Shown: positions 33,782 to 42,722 of the stretch, piece after piece | How positions within the stretch are numbered: position 1 is the stretch's first letter | How the letters are laid out: each line of letters opens with the position of its first letter | Assembly (NCBI GenBank): GCA_947628955.1 | Contig: CANRBX010000007.1 | Span: 22,653-86,652 of the forward strand | Direction of reading: 5' to 3' | DNA: 64,000 bases | Origin: an uncultured Lachnospiraceae bacterium | GTDB lineage: Bacteria; Bacillota; Clostridia; Lachnospirales; Lachnospiraceae | Notes under the pieces: model-generated | What the model saw: the letters and a program-made list of their open reading frames with translations, nothing else | Databases searched by the model: none | Told to the model about the DNA's origin: nothing | Translations under genes and position numbers: made by a program

Positions 33782-35369
33782 TGACGTGCTCCTTTCTGTA
33801 CTGCTCCGGAGACATCGCAAAATACCGCCGGAAAACGCGGTTGAAATAACTGCTGTCATGAAAACCGCACTGTTTCATGATATCGATCACCTTGCTGCCC
33901 GAATGCAGCAGCAGATGCCGCGCCTCTTCAAGCCGCAGAGAGAGCAGATATTCCACATAGGTTCTGCCTGTTTTTTTCTTGATCTGAGCGGAGAGATAGC
34001 CCGATGAGAAATGTGTGATCTCAGAAAGACGCTGCAGGGAAAGGTCTTCTCTGTAATGCCTCTTGATATAGAGAACGATTTCTTCTACCGTGTCAGGCGC
34101 CTCGGACTCCTGCCCGTAACACGCACATCCCTGTGCCAGCAGGCAGCGCGAGATCTCGAACAGCTTCCCGCAGGAATCACATTTCCCGTACTGGTCATAC
34201 GCCTCGTTGATAAGGCTGTCATATTCTGCGCGCGGCACAATCCCTTCCAGTTCACTCAGGATGCGCACGACCATGGACGAGACTGTGTGCTTCACTTTAA
34301 ACGCTGAAGAAAACGGCGGCGCACAATATATTTTCTCCGCCGCCGAAAGCCTTTCTTCCACTGAAGAAATATCTCCCTGACAGACATATTTCCGGAGTTC
34401 GCGCTCCAGCTCCGGCAGGGAGCGTCCCGGCTGATTCAGGTTTTCCCTGTACTCCTCCCAGCGGAAAATGTCTCCCTCCGCTGAATCTGCAGTAAAAAAA
34501 GAGAAGGAGAGCATTTCCTCCGCCTGCGCCGCGGCCCCGCGGATCTGGTCCAGAAGCTGTCCGCATGTCTCTGATACACCGCACCAGAAAACAATCCCCT
34601 GTTTTTTGCATTCTGCCTGCAGCTCCCACAGGATCCGTACGCAGTCCTCATCGGAAAAACCGGGCGCAAGCAGGAGAAGACGTTCCATCCGGCGGTCAAG
34701 GCCTTTCCCGTGCGGAACAGGATAAGCGCCGTCAAAACGCTCCGCAAGCAGCGGAGCCAGGCCCGCATGCCGTATCCCCCGCCCTTTGCCGTCTGTCCGC
34801 TCTCCCGTCCTCCAGCGGAAAGCGAGAACCGTCCCCTGCCGGCACAGGTCTTCGTATACACTTCCCTCCAGTGCATCCGCAGATATCTGGCCGCGGATGA
34901 GCATCGCCAGCCGCTCTCTCCCGGAATCCCGGTGATAAAGCCTTGCGATCTGTTCATTGTAGGATCTCTGAAGCTCCTGTTCCGTCTCTTCTTTTATCTT
35001 TGCATTGATCTTTTCCAGGATCGAGCTGACCGCCTCCACCCGGAACGGCTTTACCAGATAATCAAATACTCCGAAAAGAAGGGCGTTTCTCGCATACTCA
35101 AATTTCTGATAGGCACTGATCAGTACGATCTTCACCGCCGGATATTCAGACGCAACCTTCTCGATCAGCTCCATCCCGTCCATGACCGGCATGCGGATAT
35201 CCGTGATCAGCACATCCACCGCCGTCTCTTCCAGCAGCGCAAGCACTTCCGAACCGTTCACACAGGAAAACACACTCGCTTCCGGAACGATCCCGGCCAG
35301 AAGCTGGGAGAGAATCTCCAGCTGCATTGGTTCGTCGTCAGCGACGGCAATCGCTTTAATGTAGTCCAT
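33762..35369 (-). CDS. YesN-type response regulator with AraC DNA-binding domain
   Basis: A 535-residue regulator. The receiver domain (residues 1-125) has the acidic pocket ADDEP, the phosphorylation site VLITDIRMPVMDG and the conserved KPF. A linker region of about 280 residues with a coiled segment (EETEQELQRSYNEQ) follows. The C-terminal 110 residues are two AraC helix-turn-helices (LSLQRLSEITHFSSGYLSAQ and VIDIMKQCGFHDSSYFNRVF). It is transcribed with the sensor kinase and most likely activates the downstream sugar transport operon. Confidence 0.94.
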   Translation of the reverse strand: MDYIKAIAVADDEPMQLEILSQLLAGIVPEASVFSCVNGSEVLALLEETAVDVLITDIRMPVMDGMELIEKVASEYPAVKIVLISAYQKFEYARNALLFGVFDYLVKPFRVEAVSSILEKINAKIKEETEQELQRSYNEQIARLYHRDSGRERLAMLIRGQISADALEGSVYEDLCRQGTVLAFRWRTGERTDGKGRGIRHAGLAPLLAERFDGAYPVPHGKGLDRRMERLLLLAPGFSDEDCVRILWELQAECKKQGIVFWCGVSETCGQLLDQIRGAAAQAEEMLSFSFFTADSAEGDIFRWEEYRENLNQPGRSLPELERELRKYVCQGDISSVEERLSAAEKIYCAPPFSSAFKVKHTVSSMVVRILSELEGIVPRAEYDSLINEAYDQYGKCDSCGKLFEISRCLLAQGCACYGQESEAPDTVEEIVLYIKRHYREDLSLQRLSEITHFSSGYLSAQIKKKTGRTYVEYLLSLRLEEARHLLLHSGSKVIDIMKQCGFHDSSYFNRVFRRYFAMSPEQYRKEHVNVEKDL

Positions 35370-35400
35370 CCGGATCCTCCTTTTCTGGGTTTATATTTCT

Positions 35401-35429
35401 ATTTTAAGGGTAAATGTGCTGCATTTCAA
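35401..35429 (-). promoter_or_regulatory. Predicted sigma-A promoter of the YesN/YesM genes
   Basis: On the minus strand, TTGAAA (35424-35429), a 17-base spacer and TAAAAT (35401-35406), about 30 bases before the regulator start codon. Confidence 0.7.
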
Positions 35430-35459
35430 CCACACCGAAAGTGAATTTTACAGATAAAT

Positions 35460-35515
35460 GTTCCGCCCATACGCAAAAGTGCAAATACGACCCCTCGCAA
35501 ATAAATTTGCCGGGG
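35460..35515. repeat. Partial copy of the MITE-like element
   Basis: This carries GTTCCGCCCATAC (35460-35472), identical to 35615-35627, and the core GCAAATAAATTTGC (35497-35510) inside a CCCC/GGGG stem, identical to the core at 35652-35665. It looks like a diverged half-unit next to the main element. Confidence 0.7.
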
Positions 35516-35528
35516 CCGCGGACTTTCG

Positions 35529-35700
35529 TTTCGCCATGCACGCCGCAGACCGCCTTCTCTCTTCGTTCGAAGGCTCTTCGCTGCTTCGCAGCTCCTGTCT
35601 GCGGCTGTATGGGCGTTCCGCCCATACACAAAATCGGAGGCGCAGCCCTTTGCAAATAAATTTGCGCGGGACTGCGCCTCCGATTTTGTGCATGGCGAAA
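35529..35700. mobile_element. MITE-like element with 13-bp terminal inverted repeats and multibranch fold
   Basis: A 172-base non-coding block bounded by TTTCGCCATGCAC (35529-35541) and its exact reverse complement GTGCATGGCGAAA (35688-35700). Inside is a three-way junction: GCCGCAGAC (35542-35550) pairs with GTCTGCGGC (35597-35605), enclosing GCCTTC/GAAGGC and GCTGC-TTC-GCAGC. Next is the palindrome GTATGGGCG-TTC-CGCCCATAC (35607-35627). Last is a 19-bp perfect hairpin (35627-35645 with 35672-35690) around GCAAATAAATTTGC. It has no transposase and lies 8 bases after the stop of the deacetylase gene. It could be a small transposable element or a structured RNA. Confidence 0.7.
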
Positions 35701-35708
35701 CTGGTGGA

Positions 35709-37157
35709 TCACATCTCAGGGACGGGCGTCGGCCTCGCACTGTCCCAGACGCTGCCGACATCGAAAAGATCGCTCAGCATATCCGGATTGTAGTACATCC
35801 GGTAGCCGTCGAGGTTGCGGCGGCCCTGCCGCATGAAGGTATCCCCGAACTGCACCCAGTACTGGGAGGAATCTACATTGCAGAAAATGTTGAATCCCTG
35901 TCCCTTCAGATAGGTGAATAATTCATTGTCACTCGTGTAGGGCCGCCAGTCCCCGATATCGGCCCCAAATGCAAAGATGATCACATCCGTGCTGCCGACT
36001 ACCGACGCTACGTTGTCCAGCCAGCGCTGCGTATCCTTCATGAGGTTGTCGATCCCGGCTTCGGTCGGGGAAATGTGTCCCCAGGTATGGCTTGCAAATT
36101 CCCATCCGTCCTTTTTCATCGCCTCGGCGACCGCCCTGGCCTGATCTACTTCATTCTGCCACGCGGCTTCATCAAAGTCCGGATGCGCGTCAAAGAATCT
36201 CTGCTGGTATTCCGTGACGCGGCCTGCCTCCTTTGTCCGGTAGACTTCATCCGTGCGGTACCCAAGCACGCCCTCATACCCGGTCAGCGCAATGATCCCC
36301 TTGTGTCCGCGGTAGGAGAAATCCGGATGCGCGTCCACAAACGTGTCGATCCAGGGCACCAGGTCGTAATCCCCGACCGAGATGCTGCCGTCGTCTTCTG
36401 CGTAGGTATTCTTCACATCGCCGTTCTCGTCAAGGATCAGCTTCTGGGCAAATCCGTCTCCGTCCATATAATGGTAATAGCTCACATCGTCCTGGGAGAG
36501 GACGAACGGCTTTTTGCCCGGGGGAAGCCGGATCTCCCCTCTCGACACTGTGCCGTCGCTGTTCACGGTGCACATATCATGCAGGCTCACCATCACATAG
36601 CCTTTTTCATACATGGACTGCATGATCCCCGCGAACTCGCTCATCGTCGTCATCACCTGATTATAGCCGGCCTCGTTTATATCGCCGTCAAAGGCTTTTG
36701 CCGTATCCTTCACCATCGTGTGGAAAAACACATGCGTGATCTGGTCCAGCGGATAGGCAGTACAGCTCTCCTTCGAAGCCTGGTAGCCGGCCACCGCGTT
36801 CTGAAGCGTCTGGCTGCCCGTATAGCTCTCTGACGACTTCAGGTATGCGATAGCGTTGTCATAGTCATACTGCATCGCCATATAGTCCGATACCGCAAGC
36901 AGATTCTTCTCGTCTGCGGCGGAGCTTCCCTGTTCCTCCGCGCTCTTTCCCTGCCGCGCTGCGAGAATCTGCTCCGCCAGATCCTGCGGCTTTCTCCTGT
37001 TTTTCCCCGTCAGCTGCGGGATAACCGCCTCTCTGACCAGCACCACGATCAGGGCGATGGTGATCAGCACCAGAAGGGAGATAATGCACTTGATGATCAG
37101 CTCATTTTTCCTTCTCCGGCCCCTTTTTTTCAGCAGCTTCAAATCCCTTTCATCCAT
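35709..37157 (-). CDS. Membrane-anchored polysaccharide deacetylase (NodB-like), paralogue 1
   Basis: A 482-residue type II membrane protein. A basic N-terminus (LKLLKKRGRRRKN) is followed by one helix (CIISLLVLITIALIVVLV), then an extracellular domain. The first 130 extracellular residues look helical and precede a NodB-like fold. The metal/catalytic Asp pair is in VLSQDDVSYYH (family usual TFDDG), and the metal histidines are in ASHTWGH. It should remove N- or O-acetyl groups from a wall glycan. It is about half identical to the next gene by eye, but lacks that gene's repeat region. A probable promoter lies upstream, and the MITE-like element lies just after its stop. Confidence 0.85.
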   Translation of the reverse strand: MDERDLKLLKKRGRRRKNELIIKCIISLLVLITIALIVVLVREAVIPQLTGKNRRKPQDLAEQILAARQGKSAEEQGSSAADEKNLLAVSDYMAMQYDYDNAIAYLKSSESYTGSQTLQNAVAGYQASKESCTAYPLDQITHVFFHTMVKDTAKAFDGDINEAGYNQVMTTMSEFAGIMQSMYEKGYVMVSLHDMCTVNSDGTVSRGEIRLPPGKKPFVLSQDDVSYYHYMDGDGFAQKLILDENGDVKNTYAEDDGSISVGDYDLVPWIDTFVDAHPDFSYRGHKGIIALTGYEGVLGYRTDEVYRTKEAGRVTEYQQRFFDAHPDFDEAAWQNEVDQARAVAEAMKKDGWEFASHTWGHISPTEAGIDNLMKDTQRWLDNVASVVGSTDVIIFAFGADIGDWRPYTSDNELFTYLKGQGFNIFCNVDSSQYWVQFGDTFMRQGRRNLDGYRMYYNPDMLSDLFDVGSVWDSARPTPVPEM

Positions 37158-37237
37158 AAATCCCTTTTATACTCCTCCAAGTTTTGCCGGCCTGTGTATC
37201 CGGCATCCGTTTTCCCTGAAAATGCCCCCTGTATTTT

Positions 37238-37265
37238 AAAATAAGCAAGTACCCATATTTCACAA
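37238..37265 (-). promoter_or_regulatory. Possible promoter of deacetylase paralogue 1
   Basis: On the minus strand, TTGTGA (37260-37265), a 16-base spacer and TATTTT (37238-37243). The match is moderate. Confidence 0.45.
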
Positions 37266-37291
37266 AAAAATGAGCGGATTGCGAATGTTTT

Positions 37292-37327
37292 CATCGATTT
37301 TGAAAGTGCACAGCACGGAAAAATCGA
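37292..37327. repeat. Inverted repeat between the two deacetylase genes
   Basis: ATCGATTTT and AAAATCGAT form perfect 9-base arms 18 bases apart, with GTGC-TGT-GCAC inside. There is no clean T-run after it on the minus strand, so it is either a weak terminator of the upstream gene or an operator ahead of the promoter at 37238-37265. Confidence 0.5.
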
Positions 37328-37357
37328 TGGCAGAATCATTTAGGCCCCGCCGGCGCT

Positions 37358-39388
37358 TCAAAGCTGCGGCACCGACTCCGGTCTGAGCGGATCCCACGCC
37401 TGGGCCGCGTCAAACAGGTCGCTCAGCAGCTCCGGATTGTGGTACATGCGATAGCCGCTGATGTCCCTCCTGGACTGCCGGACGTAATCCGTCCCCACCT
37501 GCAGCCAGTGCTTCGCCGAGTCTACGCCGCAGAAATAATCGAAGCCGCTCTGCTTCAGATAATTGAACCGGTCGCCGGAGTAGGACTCTGCTCCCCGGAT
37601 GTCCCCTCCTGCCGCATAGATCAGGACGTTCGTCTCACCGACCAGCGGCTCTACCCAGTCCGTCCACCGATCTGTATCCCGCACGAACTGGTCGTAGTTG
37701 ACCCCGTTCGTCTCGTTCATATTCTGATGGCCCCAGGTGTGGCTCGCGAACCTCCATCCGTTTGCCTTCATGGCCTCGGCCACCTTCTTTGCCTCTTCGC
37801 ACTCGCGGTCAAACGCCGCCTCGTCAAACCCGCCCGGATAAGAGTCAAAAAATCTCTGCTGGAAATCTGTGACCCGTCCGGCTTCCTTTGTCTTGTACAC
37901 CTCATCGGTGCGGTATCCGAGGATCCCCTCATAACCGGTCAGCGCAATATAGCCCTTCTCTCCGTGATAAGCAAAATCCGGATGCTGCTCTACAAAGCGG
38001 TCGATCAGCGGAACCAGATCATAGTCTCCGACCGACACGCTCCCGTCGTCCTCGATATATTCGTTTTTGACATCGCCGTTCTCATCCACGATCAGCCGGC
38101 TGGCAAATCCATTTCCCTCCATGCTGTGGTAATAATTCACATCGTCCTGCGACAGCACAAACGGGATCTTCCCCGGCGGAAGCAGGATGTCGCGCGTGCC
38201 AAATGTGCTGTTTCCATCGGAATCCTCCGTCTCCGGCGCAAATTCGTCCAGAAAAACCATCACATAGCCGCGGTCATACATCTGCTGAATGATGCTGTTA
38301 AATTCGTGCTCTGTCACCATATTCTGATTGTAGCTGTCCGCATACTGGTCTCCGTCAAATGCCCTGCCGGCATCATGGATCAGCGTCTGGAAAAAAATAT
38401 GTGTCACATCCGCTGCGGCATACGGCACGCAGGATGCTTTCTGCTGTTCAAATTCGTCCACGGCCGCCCGGTACTGTCCGTTTTCCTCATAGCCCTCCGC
38501 AGACTTCAGAAGTCCGATCGCGCCGTCATAATCGTACTGCACGGCCCTGAATTTCGCCTGCTCCAGAAGCTCTTCCCCTGAGAGCGCCGTCTGCGCCGGA
38601 TCCGCAGCACCGCCGTCCGTCACTGTCCCCGCGGCATCCGGGCCTCCCTGCCCCTGTGACGCGCCGGCTTCCTGCTGCAGCTTCGCCTCCCTGAGCGCCT
38701 CCATGCGCTCCTGTCCTGTCTGCTTTGTCCCATGTCCGAGCACTACTTCATATATGAGTGCCCCGATCAGCAGCACGATCAGAACAGCGAGGGCCACTCC
38801 CAGAGCCTGCATTTTCATCAGATTCTCCTGCTCCCGCTTTCGCTTTGTCACGGGGTTCAGGCGCTCCGAGACGCGGGCGCGCAGCTGCTTTCCCAGCCCG
38901 GAGGGCTGCTCCGTATTCTGCGACGGATTCTCCTGCGGCCTCTCCGGCTGACCCGCCTGATGCAGGTTCTCCTGCGGTTCCTCCGGCTGACCCGCATTCT
39001 GTACCGGCTTTTGCACATTTTCAGACGGTTTTCCCCCAGTCATTGACTGTATCCTGCTCTGCACACTTTTCTGCAGCTTCTCCGGCTGACCCGCCTGACG
39101 CAGGCCCTCCTGCAGCTTCTCCGGCTGACTCGCATTCTGTACCGGCTTTTGCACATTTTCAGACGGTTTTCCCCCAGTCATTGACTGTATCTTGCTCTGC
39201 ACACTTTTCTGCGGTTCCTCCGGCTGACCCGCCTGACGCAGATTCTCCTGCGGTTCCTCCGGTGCGGTCTGGCCGGCTCCTGCCGGATCCTGCCCGGCCG
39301 GACGGCCGCCCTCTGTCCTCTTTCTCCGGCCCGTAATCTCCCCGGTATAAATCTGCGGCTGTCTGAATTTTTTTACAGGCTTATCCAT
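37358..39388 (-). CDS. Membrane-anchored polysaccharide deacetylase (NodB-like) with Gln/Pro-rich repeats, paralogue 2
   Basis: A 676-residue relative of the preceding protein. It differs by a cytoplasmic N-terminus of about 190 residues rich in Gln, Pro and Glu. That region is built from units such as GQPEEPQENLRQA and a 46-residue repeat (KIQSMTGGKPSENVQKPVQN). A transmembrane helix (LGVALAVLIVLLIGALIYEVV) is followed by the extracellular helical region and the deacetylase domain, with VLSQDDVNYYH and ASHTWGH. It probably arose by duplication and then gained the tail. A near-consensus promoter with an overlapping inverted repeat precedes it. Confidence 0.85.
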   Translation of the reverse strand: MDKPVKKFRQPQIYTGEITGRRKRTEGGRPAGQDPAGAGQTAPEEPQENLRQAGQPEEPQKSVQSKIQSMTGGKPSENVQKPVQNASQPEKLQEGLRQAGQPEKLQKSVQSRIQSMTGGKPSENVQKPVQNAGQPEEPQENLHQAGQPERPQENPSQNTEQPSGLGKQLRARVSERLNPVTKRKREQENLMKMQALGVALAVLIVLLIGALIYEVVLGHGTKQTGQERMEALREAKLQQEAGASQGQGGPDAAGTVTDGGAADPAQTALSGEELLEQAKFRAVQYDYDGAIGLLKSAEGYEENGQYRAAVDEFEQQKASCVPYAAADVTHIFFQTLIHDAGRAFDGDQYADSYNQNMVTEHEFNSIIQQMYDRGYVMVFLDEFAPETEDSDGNSTFGTRDILLPPGKIPFVLSQDDVNYYHSMEGNGFASRLIVDENGDVKNEYIEDDGSVSVGDYDLVPLIDRFVEQHPDFAYHGEKGYIALTGYEGILGYRTDEVYKTKEAGRVTDFQQRFFDSYPGGFDEAAFDRECEEAKKVAEAMKANGWRFASHTWGHQNMNETNGVNYDQFVRDTDRWTDWVEPLVGETNVLIYAAGGDIRGAESYSGDRFNYLKQSGFDYFCGVDSAKHWLQVGTDYVRQSRRDISGYRMYHNPELLSDLFDAAQAWDPLRPESVPQL
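38993..39190. repeat. 138-bp in-frame tandem repeat in deacetylase paralogue 2
   Basis: A block starting CGCATTCTGTACCGGC at 38993 recurs at 39131, 138 bases later, almost unchanged. It encodes a 46-residue repeat in the cytoplasmic tail. Shorter GGTTCCTCCGGCTGACCCGC units flank it. Confidence 0.85.
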
Positions 39389-39460
39389 TGCCCTGCCCCC
39401 GAATTAATTATGTCGCTTCACCCAATATTTCCGGTTTTCCGACATCATATTCATACTCAT

Positions 39461-39490
39461 AGGATAGTTGATTGACCACTTTTTGTCAAT
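39461..39490 (-). promoter_or_regulatory. Predicted promoter of deacetylase paralogue 2 with overlapping operator-like repeat
   Basis: On the minus strand, TTGACA (39484-39489), a 17-base spacer and TATCCT (39461-39466). The -35 lies in an inverted repeat ATTGAC-8-GTCAAT (39471-39490), suitable for a dimeric repressor. The rest of the gap to 39685 shows only short T/A-rich degenerate repeats and no gene. Confidence 0.6.
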
Positions 39491-39685
39491 CGCCGCGGAC
39501 GGCGTATTTTCTTAATTTTCGCGTAAGTTATTCCTTACAGGGAGACAATTCCGGACGGGGCAGTCCCATCTCTTCCGGCAGCTTCACCCGCTCCGTATTT
39601 ACACCATATCAGCACCATATTTACAGCGTATTCACACTCATATTCATCCCCGTATTCACGCTCCGCATTCTTTGCAGATTCGACC

Positions 39686-39714
39686 TTTACTAAAATGAAC
39701 GGGAATGATAAGAT
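39686..39714 (+). promoter_or_regulatory. Predicted promoter of the radical SAM gene
   Basis: TTTACT (39686-39691), a 17-base spacer and TAAGAT (39709-39714), about 37 bases before the start codon. Confidence 0.55.
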
Positions 39715-39750
39715 ATAGGGTAAAAGAACCGAAAAGGAGTGTCTGCCTTC

Positions 39751-40707
39751 ATGAAGTGGGACGGTAAACCCTATCACTCTCTCGACTTTGAGATGAAGCG
39801 CCGCTTCGGGGAAAAGGTATACCGTCTGACCCTGAACGGCGGTATGACATGTCCCAACCGTGACGGCACGCTCGGCACAAACGGCTGTATCTTCTGCAGC
39901 GCCGGCGGCTCCGGGGACTTCGCGGCCAGCCCCCGGCTGTCTGTCAGCGACCAGATCCGTCAGCAGAAGGCGATGCTTCAGCACAAACGCCCGGTTCAGA
40001 AATTTATCGCCTATTTTCAGGCGTACACCAATACATATGCCCCGGCCGGTTATCTGGAGCGGATCTTTTCGGAGGCCCTCTCGGATCCGGACGTCGTCGC
40101 GCTGTCGGTCGCCACAAGGCCGGACTGCCTGCCAGAGGACGTGCTGGCGCTGCTCGAACGGCTGAACCGGATTAAACCCGTCTGGGTGGAGCTCGGACTG
40201 CAGACCATCCACGAGGACACGGCACGGCTGATCCGGCGCGGATACTCCCTGCCCTGTTTTGAGTGCGCTTCGGAAGCGCTCCGTCAGCGCGGGATTGAAG
40301 TCATCGTCCATGTCATCCTCGGCCTTCCGGGGGAGACGCGCGGGCAGATGCTGCAGACCGTTGAATGGCTGAACGGAAGCCATATCCGGGGCGTCAAGCT
40401 GCAGCTTCTTCACATCCTGAAGGGAACAGATCTCGGCGCATGGTATGAATCCCCGCCGCCGGATTTTCCGCCCATCCGTCCCATGGAGATGGACGAATAC
40501 GTCGATCTGATCGTCGACTGCGTGGAGCGCCTTGATCCGGAAATCGTTATCCACCGGCTTACCGGGGACGGCCCCCGCCGGATGCTTCTCGCGCCGCTCT
40601 GGAGTACCAACAAGCGTGCCGTACTGAATGCGATCCATGCGGCATTCCGGATCCGCGGCGCCTGGCAGGGGCGTTGTCTTGCCCTGCCGCAGCAGATTCA
40701 CATATGA
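39751..40707 (+). CDS. TIGR01212 family radical SAM protein (YhcC-like)
   Basis: A 318-residue radical SAM enzyme. The cluster motif CPNRDGTLGTNGCIFC, with its longer first spacing, and GGSGDF are specific to the TIGR01212/YhcC group. VELGLQTIHEDTARLIRRGY and VHVILGLPGETR are other conserved blocks. It binds a 4Fe-4S cluster and SAM; the substrate is not established, although relatives have been linked to tRNA or rRNA modification. The start is the ATG at 39751 with AAGGAG upstream; the in-frame GTG at 39739 overlaps that site and is unlikely. It heads a short plus-strand group with the DUF4364 and flavodiiron genes. Confidence 0.92.
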   Translation: MKWDGKPYHSLDFEMKRRFGEKVYRLTLNGGMTCPNRDGTLGTNGCIFCSAGGSGDFAASPRLSVSDQIRQQKAMLQHKRPVQKFIAYFQAYTNTYAPAGYLERIFSEALSDPDVVALSVATRPDCLPEDVLALLERLNRIKPVWVELGLQTIHEDTARLIRRGYSLPCFECASEALRQRGIEVIVHVILGLPGETRGQMLQTVEWLNGSHIRGVKLQLLHILKGTDLGAWYESPPPDFPPIRPMEMDEYVDLIVDCVERLDPEIVIHRLTGDGPRRMLLAPLWSTNKRAVLNAIHAAFRIRGAWQGRCLALPQQIHI

Positions 40708-40808
40708 AAACCTGCGTCTCTCATGCACAGCCGGGCCGCCAGGAAAATCTTCCCTTTGCCCTGCCGCATAAAGACCGCGCTTTTACAATAAAAAGGAGGA
40801 CCTGCAAC

Positions 40809-41321
40809 ATGCCGGAACCTTTCACACTCTACAAACTGATCATCCTGTACATGCTCCAGAAGGTGGATTTTCCGCTCACCAATTCCCAGATCTCTGAATA
40901 TATCCTGGACCGCGGCTACACCACGTTCTTCACTCTCCAGTCGGTTCTCTCCGAGCTCGAAGAGAGTGAGATGGTCCGTATGGAGACAGTCCGCAACTGC
41001 TCCTACTATTCTCTGACCGAGGCCGGCGAGGAGGCTCTGCACTATTTTCAGAACCGCATCTCCCGCCCGATCCGCGACGATATTGACCAGTATCTGCAGG
41101 AAAATAAAATGCAGCTGCGCGACGAAGTATCCGTTCTCGCGGATTACTACAAAAACACCGCCGAGGAATACTCTGTCCGCTGTCTCGTGAAGGAGAAATA
41201 TTCCAATCCGATCGAGCTCACCGTGACGGTCCCGGACGAGGCGCAGGCCCGCATCGTCTGCCGCAACTGGAAGCAAAAATGCCAGGAGATCTATGAATTT
41301 GTCATGAAAGAACTGCTTTGA
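40809..41321 (+). CDS. DUF4364 family protein
   Basis: A 170-residue protein starting MPEPFTLYKLIILYML. The N-terminal 80 residues look like a winged helix (FPLTNSQISEYILDRGYTTFFTLQSVLSELEESEMV) with a beta-wing at NCSYYSLTEAGEEAL. The rest is an alpha/beta domain of unknown role. DUF4364 proteins are found across Clostridia and resemble small transcriptional regulators, but no function is established. AAAAGGAGG lies 8 bases before the ATG at 40809; the ORF extends upstream but without a site. It is 101 bases after the radical SAM gene. Confidence 0.88.
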   Translation: MPEPFTLYKLIILYMLQKVDFPLTNSQISEYILDRGYTTFFTLQSVLSELEESEMVRMETVRNCSYYSLTEAGEEALHYFQNRISRPIRDDIDQYLQENKMQLRDEVSVLADYYKNTAEEYSVRCLVKEKYSNPIELTVTVPDEAQARIVCRNWKQKCQEIYEFVMKELL

Positions 41322-41366
41322 AATTTTAAGGCAGTCTGCAAATATCTATACTCAAGGAGGATTCTC

Positions 41367-42533
41367 ATGAAAGACACATTTATTTCAGAGTCCGTCGTCT
41401 ATGTGGGCGTGGACGACAGGACCATCGACCTGTTCGAGAGCCAGTACGTCGTGCCAAACGGGGTTTCCTACAACTCCTACATCATCTTTGACGAAAAGAT
41501 CGCCGTCATGGATACTGTGGACAGGCGCGGCACGGAGGAATGGATCGCCAACGTCCGGGCAGCGCTCGGCGCGAGAAAGCCGGACTACCTGGTCATCCAG
41601 CACCTGGAGCCCGACCATGCCGGCAATGTACAGACGCTTGCCGGGATGTTCCCGGAGATGAAGCTGGTCGCCAATAAAAAGACATTCCAGATGATGCCGC
41701 AGTTCTTCGATATGGAGCTTTCCGCGGACCGCATGGTCACGGTCGGGGAAGGGGAGACGCTCTCCCTCGGCACACATACGCTGCAGTTTTTCATGGCTCC
41801 GATGGTGCACTGGCCGGAGGTCATGGTGACATATGAGCAGAGCGAAAAAATCCTCTTCTCAGCCGACGGCTTCGGCAAATTCGGAGCACTTGACACGGAA
41901 GAGGACTGGACCTGCGAGGCCAGACGCTACTATATGAACATCGTCGGAAAATACGGCGCACAGGTGCAGGCCCTTCTGAAAAAGGCCTCGGCACTCGATA
42001 TCGCGATGATCTGCCCGCTGCACGGCCCGATCCTGAAGGAAGACCTGGGCTACTATATCGGAAAATATCTTGTCTGGAGCAGCTACGAGCCGGAAGACGA
42101 CGGCGTGGTCATCGCCTGCGCCTCCATCCACGGCAACACGATGGCGGCCGCACGAAAGCTCGCGGAAATCCTCGAGAAAAAGGGCGCCAAAAAGGTCTCG
42201 ATCTTCGACCTCGCGCGCGACGACATGGCCGAGGCGATCGAAGACTCCTACCGCTACGACAAGCTTGTGCTGATGGCGGCCTCCTACGACGGCGGCGTGT
42301 TCCCCTGCATGGAGGATTATCTGAACCACCTGCGCTCCAAGAATTTCCAGAAGAGGAAGATTGCCTGCGTCCAGAACGGAAGCTGGGCCCCGAGCGCCGG
42401 CAAAGTCATGAAATCCATCATCGCTCAGATGAAGAACATCACCGAGATTGAGCCGATGGTCACGATCAGATCCACGCTCAAGCCGGAGAACATCCCGGAG
42501 CTCGAAGCGCTCGCGGACGCCCTGCTCAGCTGA
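41367..42533 (+). CDS. FprA family A-type flavodiiron protein
   Basis: A 388-residue soluble oxygen- or NO-reducing enzyme that protects anaerobes. The N-terminal metallo-beta-lactamase-like domain has the diiron ligands in HLEPDHAGN, MVHWPE, SADGFG and CPLHGP. The C-terminal flavodoxin domain starts near residue 250 with the FMN phosphate loop ASIHGNTMAAA and ends LADALLS. No rubredoxin domain is fused, so it depends on a separate electron donor. A strong Shine-Dalgarno (AAGGAGG) precedes the ATG. A clear terminator follows the gene. Confidence 0.95.
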   Translation: MKDTFISESVVYVGVDDRTIDLFESQYVVPNGVSYNSYIIFDEKIAVMDTVDRRGTEEWIANVRAALGARKPDYLVIQHLEPDHAGNVQTLAGMFPEMKLVANKKTFQMMPQFFDMELSADRMVTVGEGETLSLGTHTLQFFMAPMVHWPEVMVTYEQSEKILFSADGFGKFGALDTEEDWTCEARRYYMNIVGKYGAQVQALLKKASALDIAMICPLHGPILKEDLGYYIGKYLVWSSYEPEDDGVVIACASIHGNTMAAARKLAEILEKKGAKKVSIFDLARDDMAEAIEDSYRYDKLVLMAASYDGGVFPCMEDYLNHLRSKNFQKRKIACVQNGSWAPSAGKVMKSIIAQMKNITEIEPMVTIRSTLKPENIPELEALADALLS

Positions 42534-42639
42534 CAATGCCCGTTAAAATGCTCTGCTTCCTGAAGTGATATCCCGGACAGATGCATTGTGCAAAATTGAA
42601 AAGATACAGAAATGAAGTGCTGTTTCTGAGCTAAGAAAA

Positions 42640-42707
42640 ACTGCTCCGCATCAGCTTTCGTCCGACAGGGTATCGGGCGGGCTGACGCGGGGCAGTCTTT
42701 TTGTTTT
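42640..42707. terminator. Bidirectional Rho-independent terminator
   Basis: ACTGCTCCGC-A-TCAGC (42640-42655) pairs with GCTGA-C-GCGGGGCAGT (ending 42696), about 15 pairs with one mismatch. It is followed by CTTTTTGTTTT on the plus strand and preceded by AAAAA, so it also works for the convergent cell wall hydrolase gene. Confidence 0.85.
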
Positions 42708-42722
42708 CTGTAGATGAAACCA

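Noticed and set aside
35414..35793. Several ~80-110 codon frames on both strands in the 35.4-35.8 kb gap
   Set aside because: They are created by the palindromic element; mirrored peptides appear on both strands, as expected for inverted repeats, with no ribosome sites.
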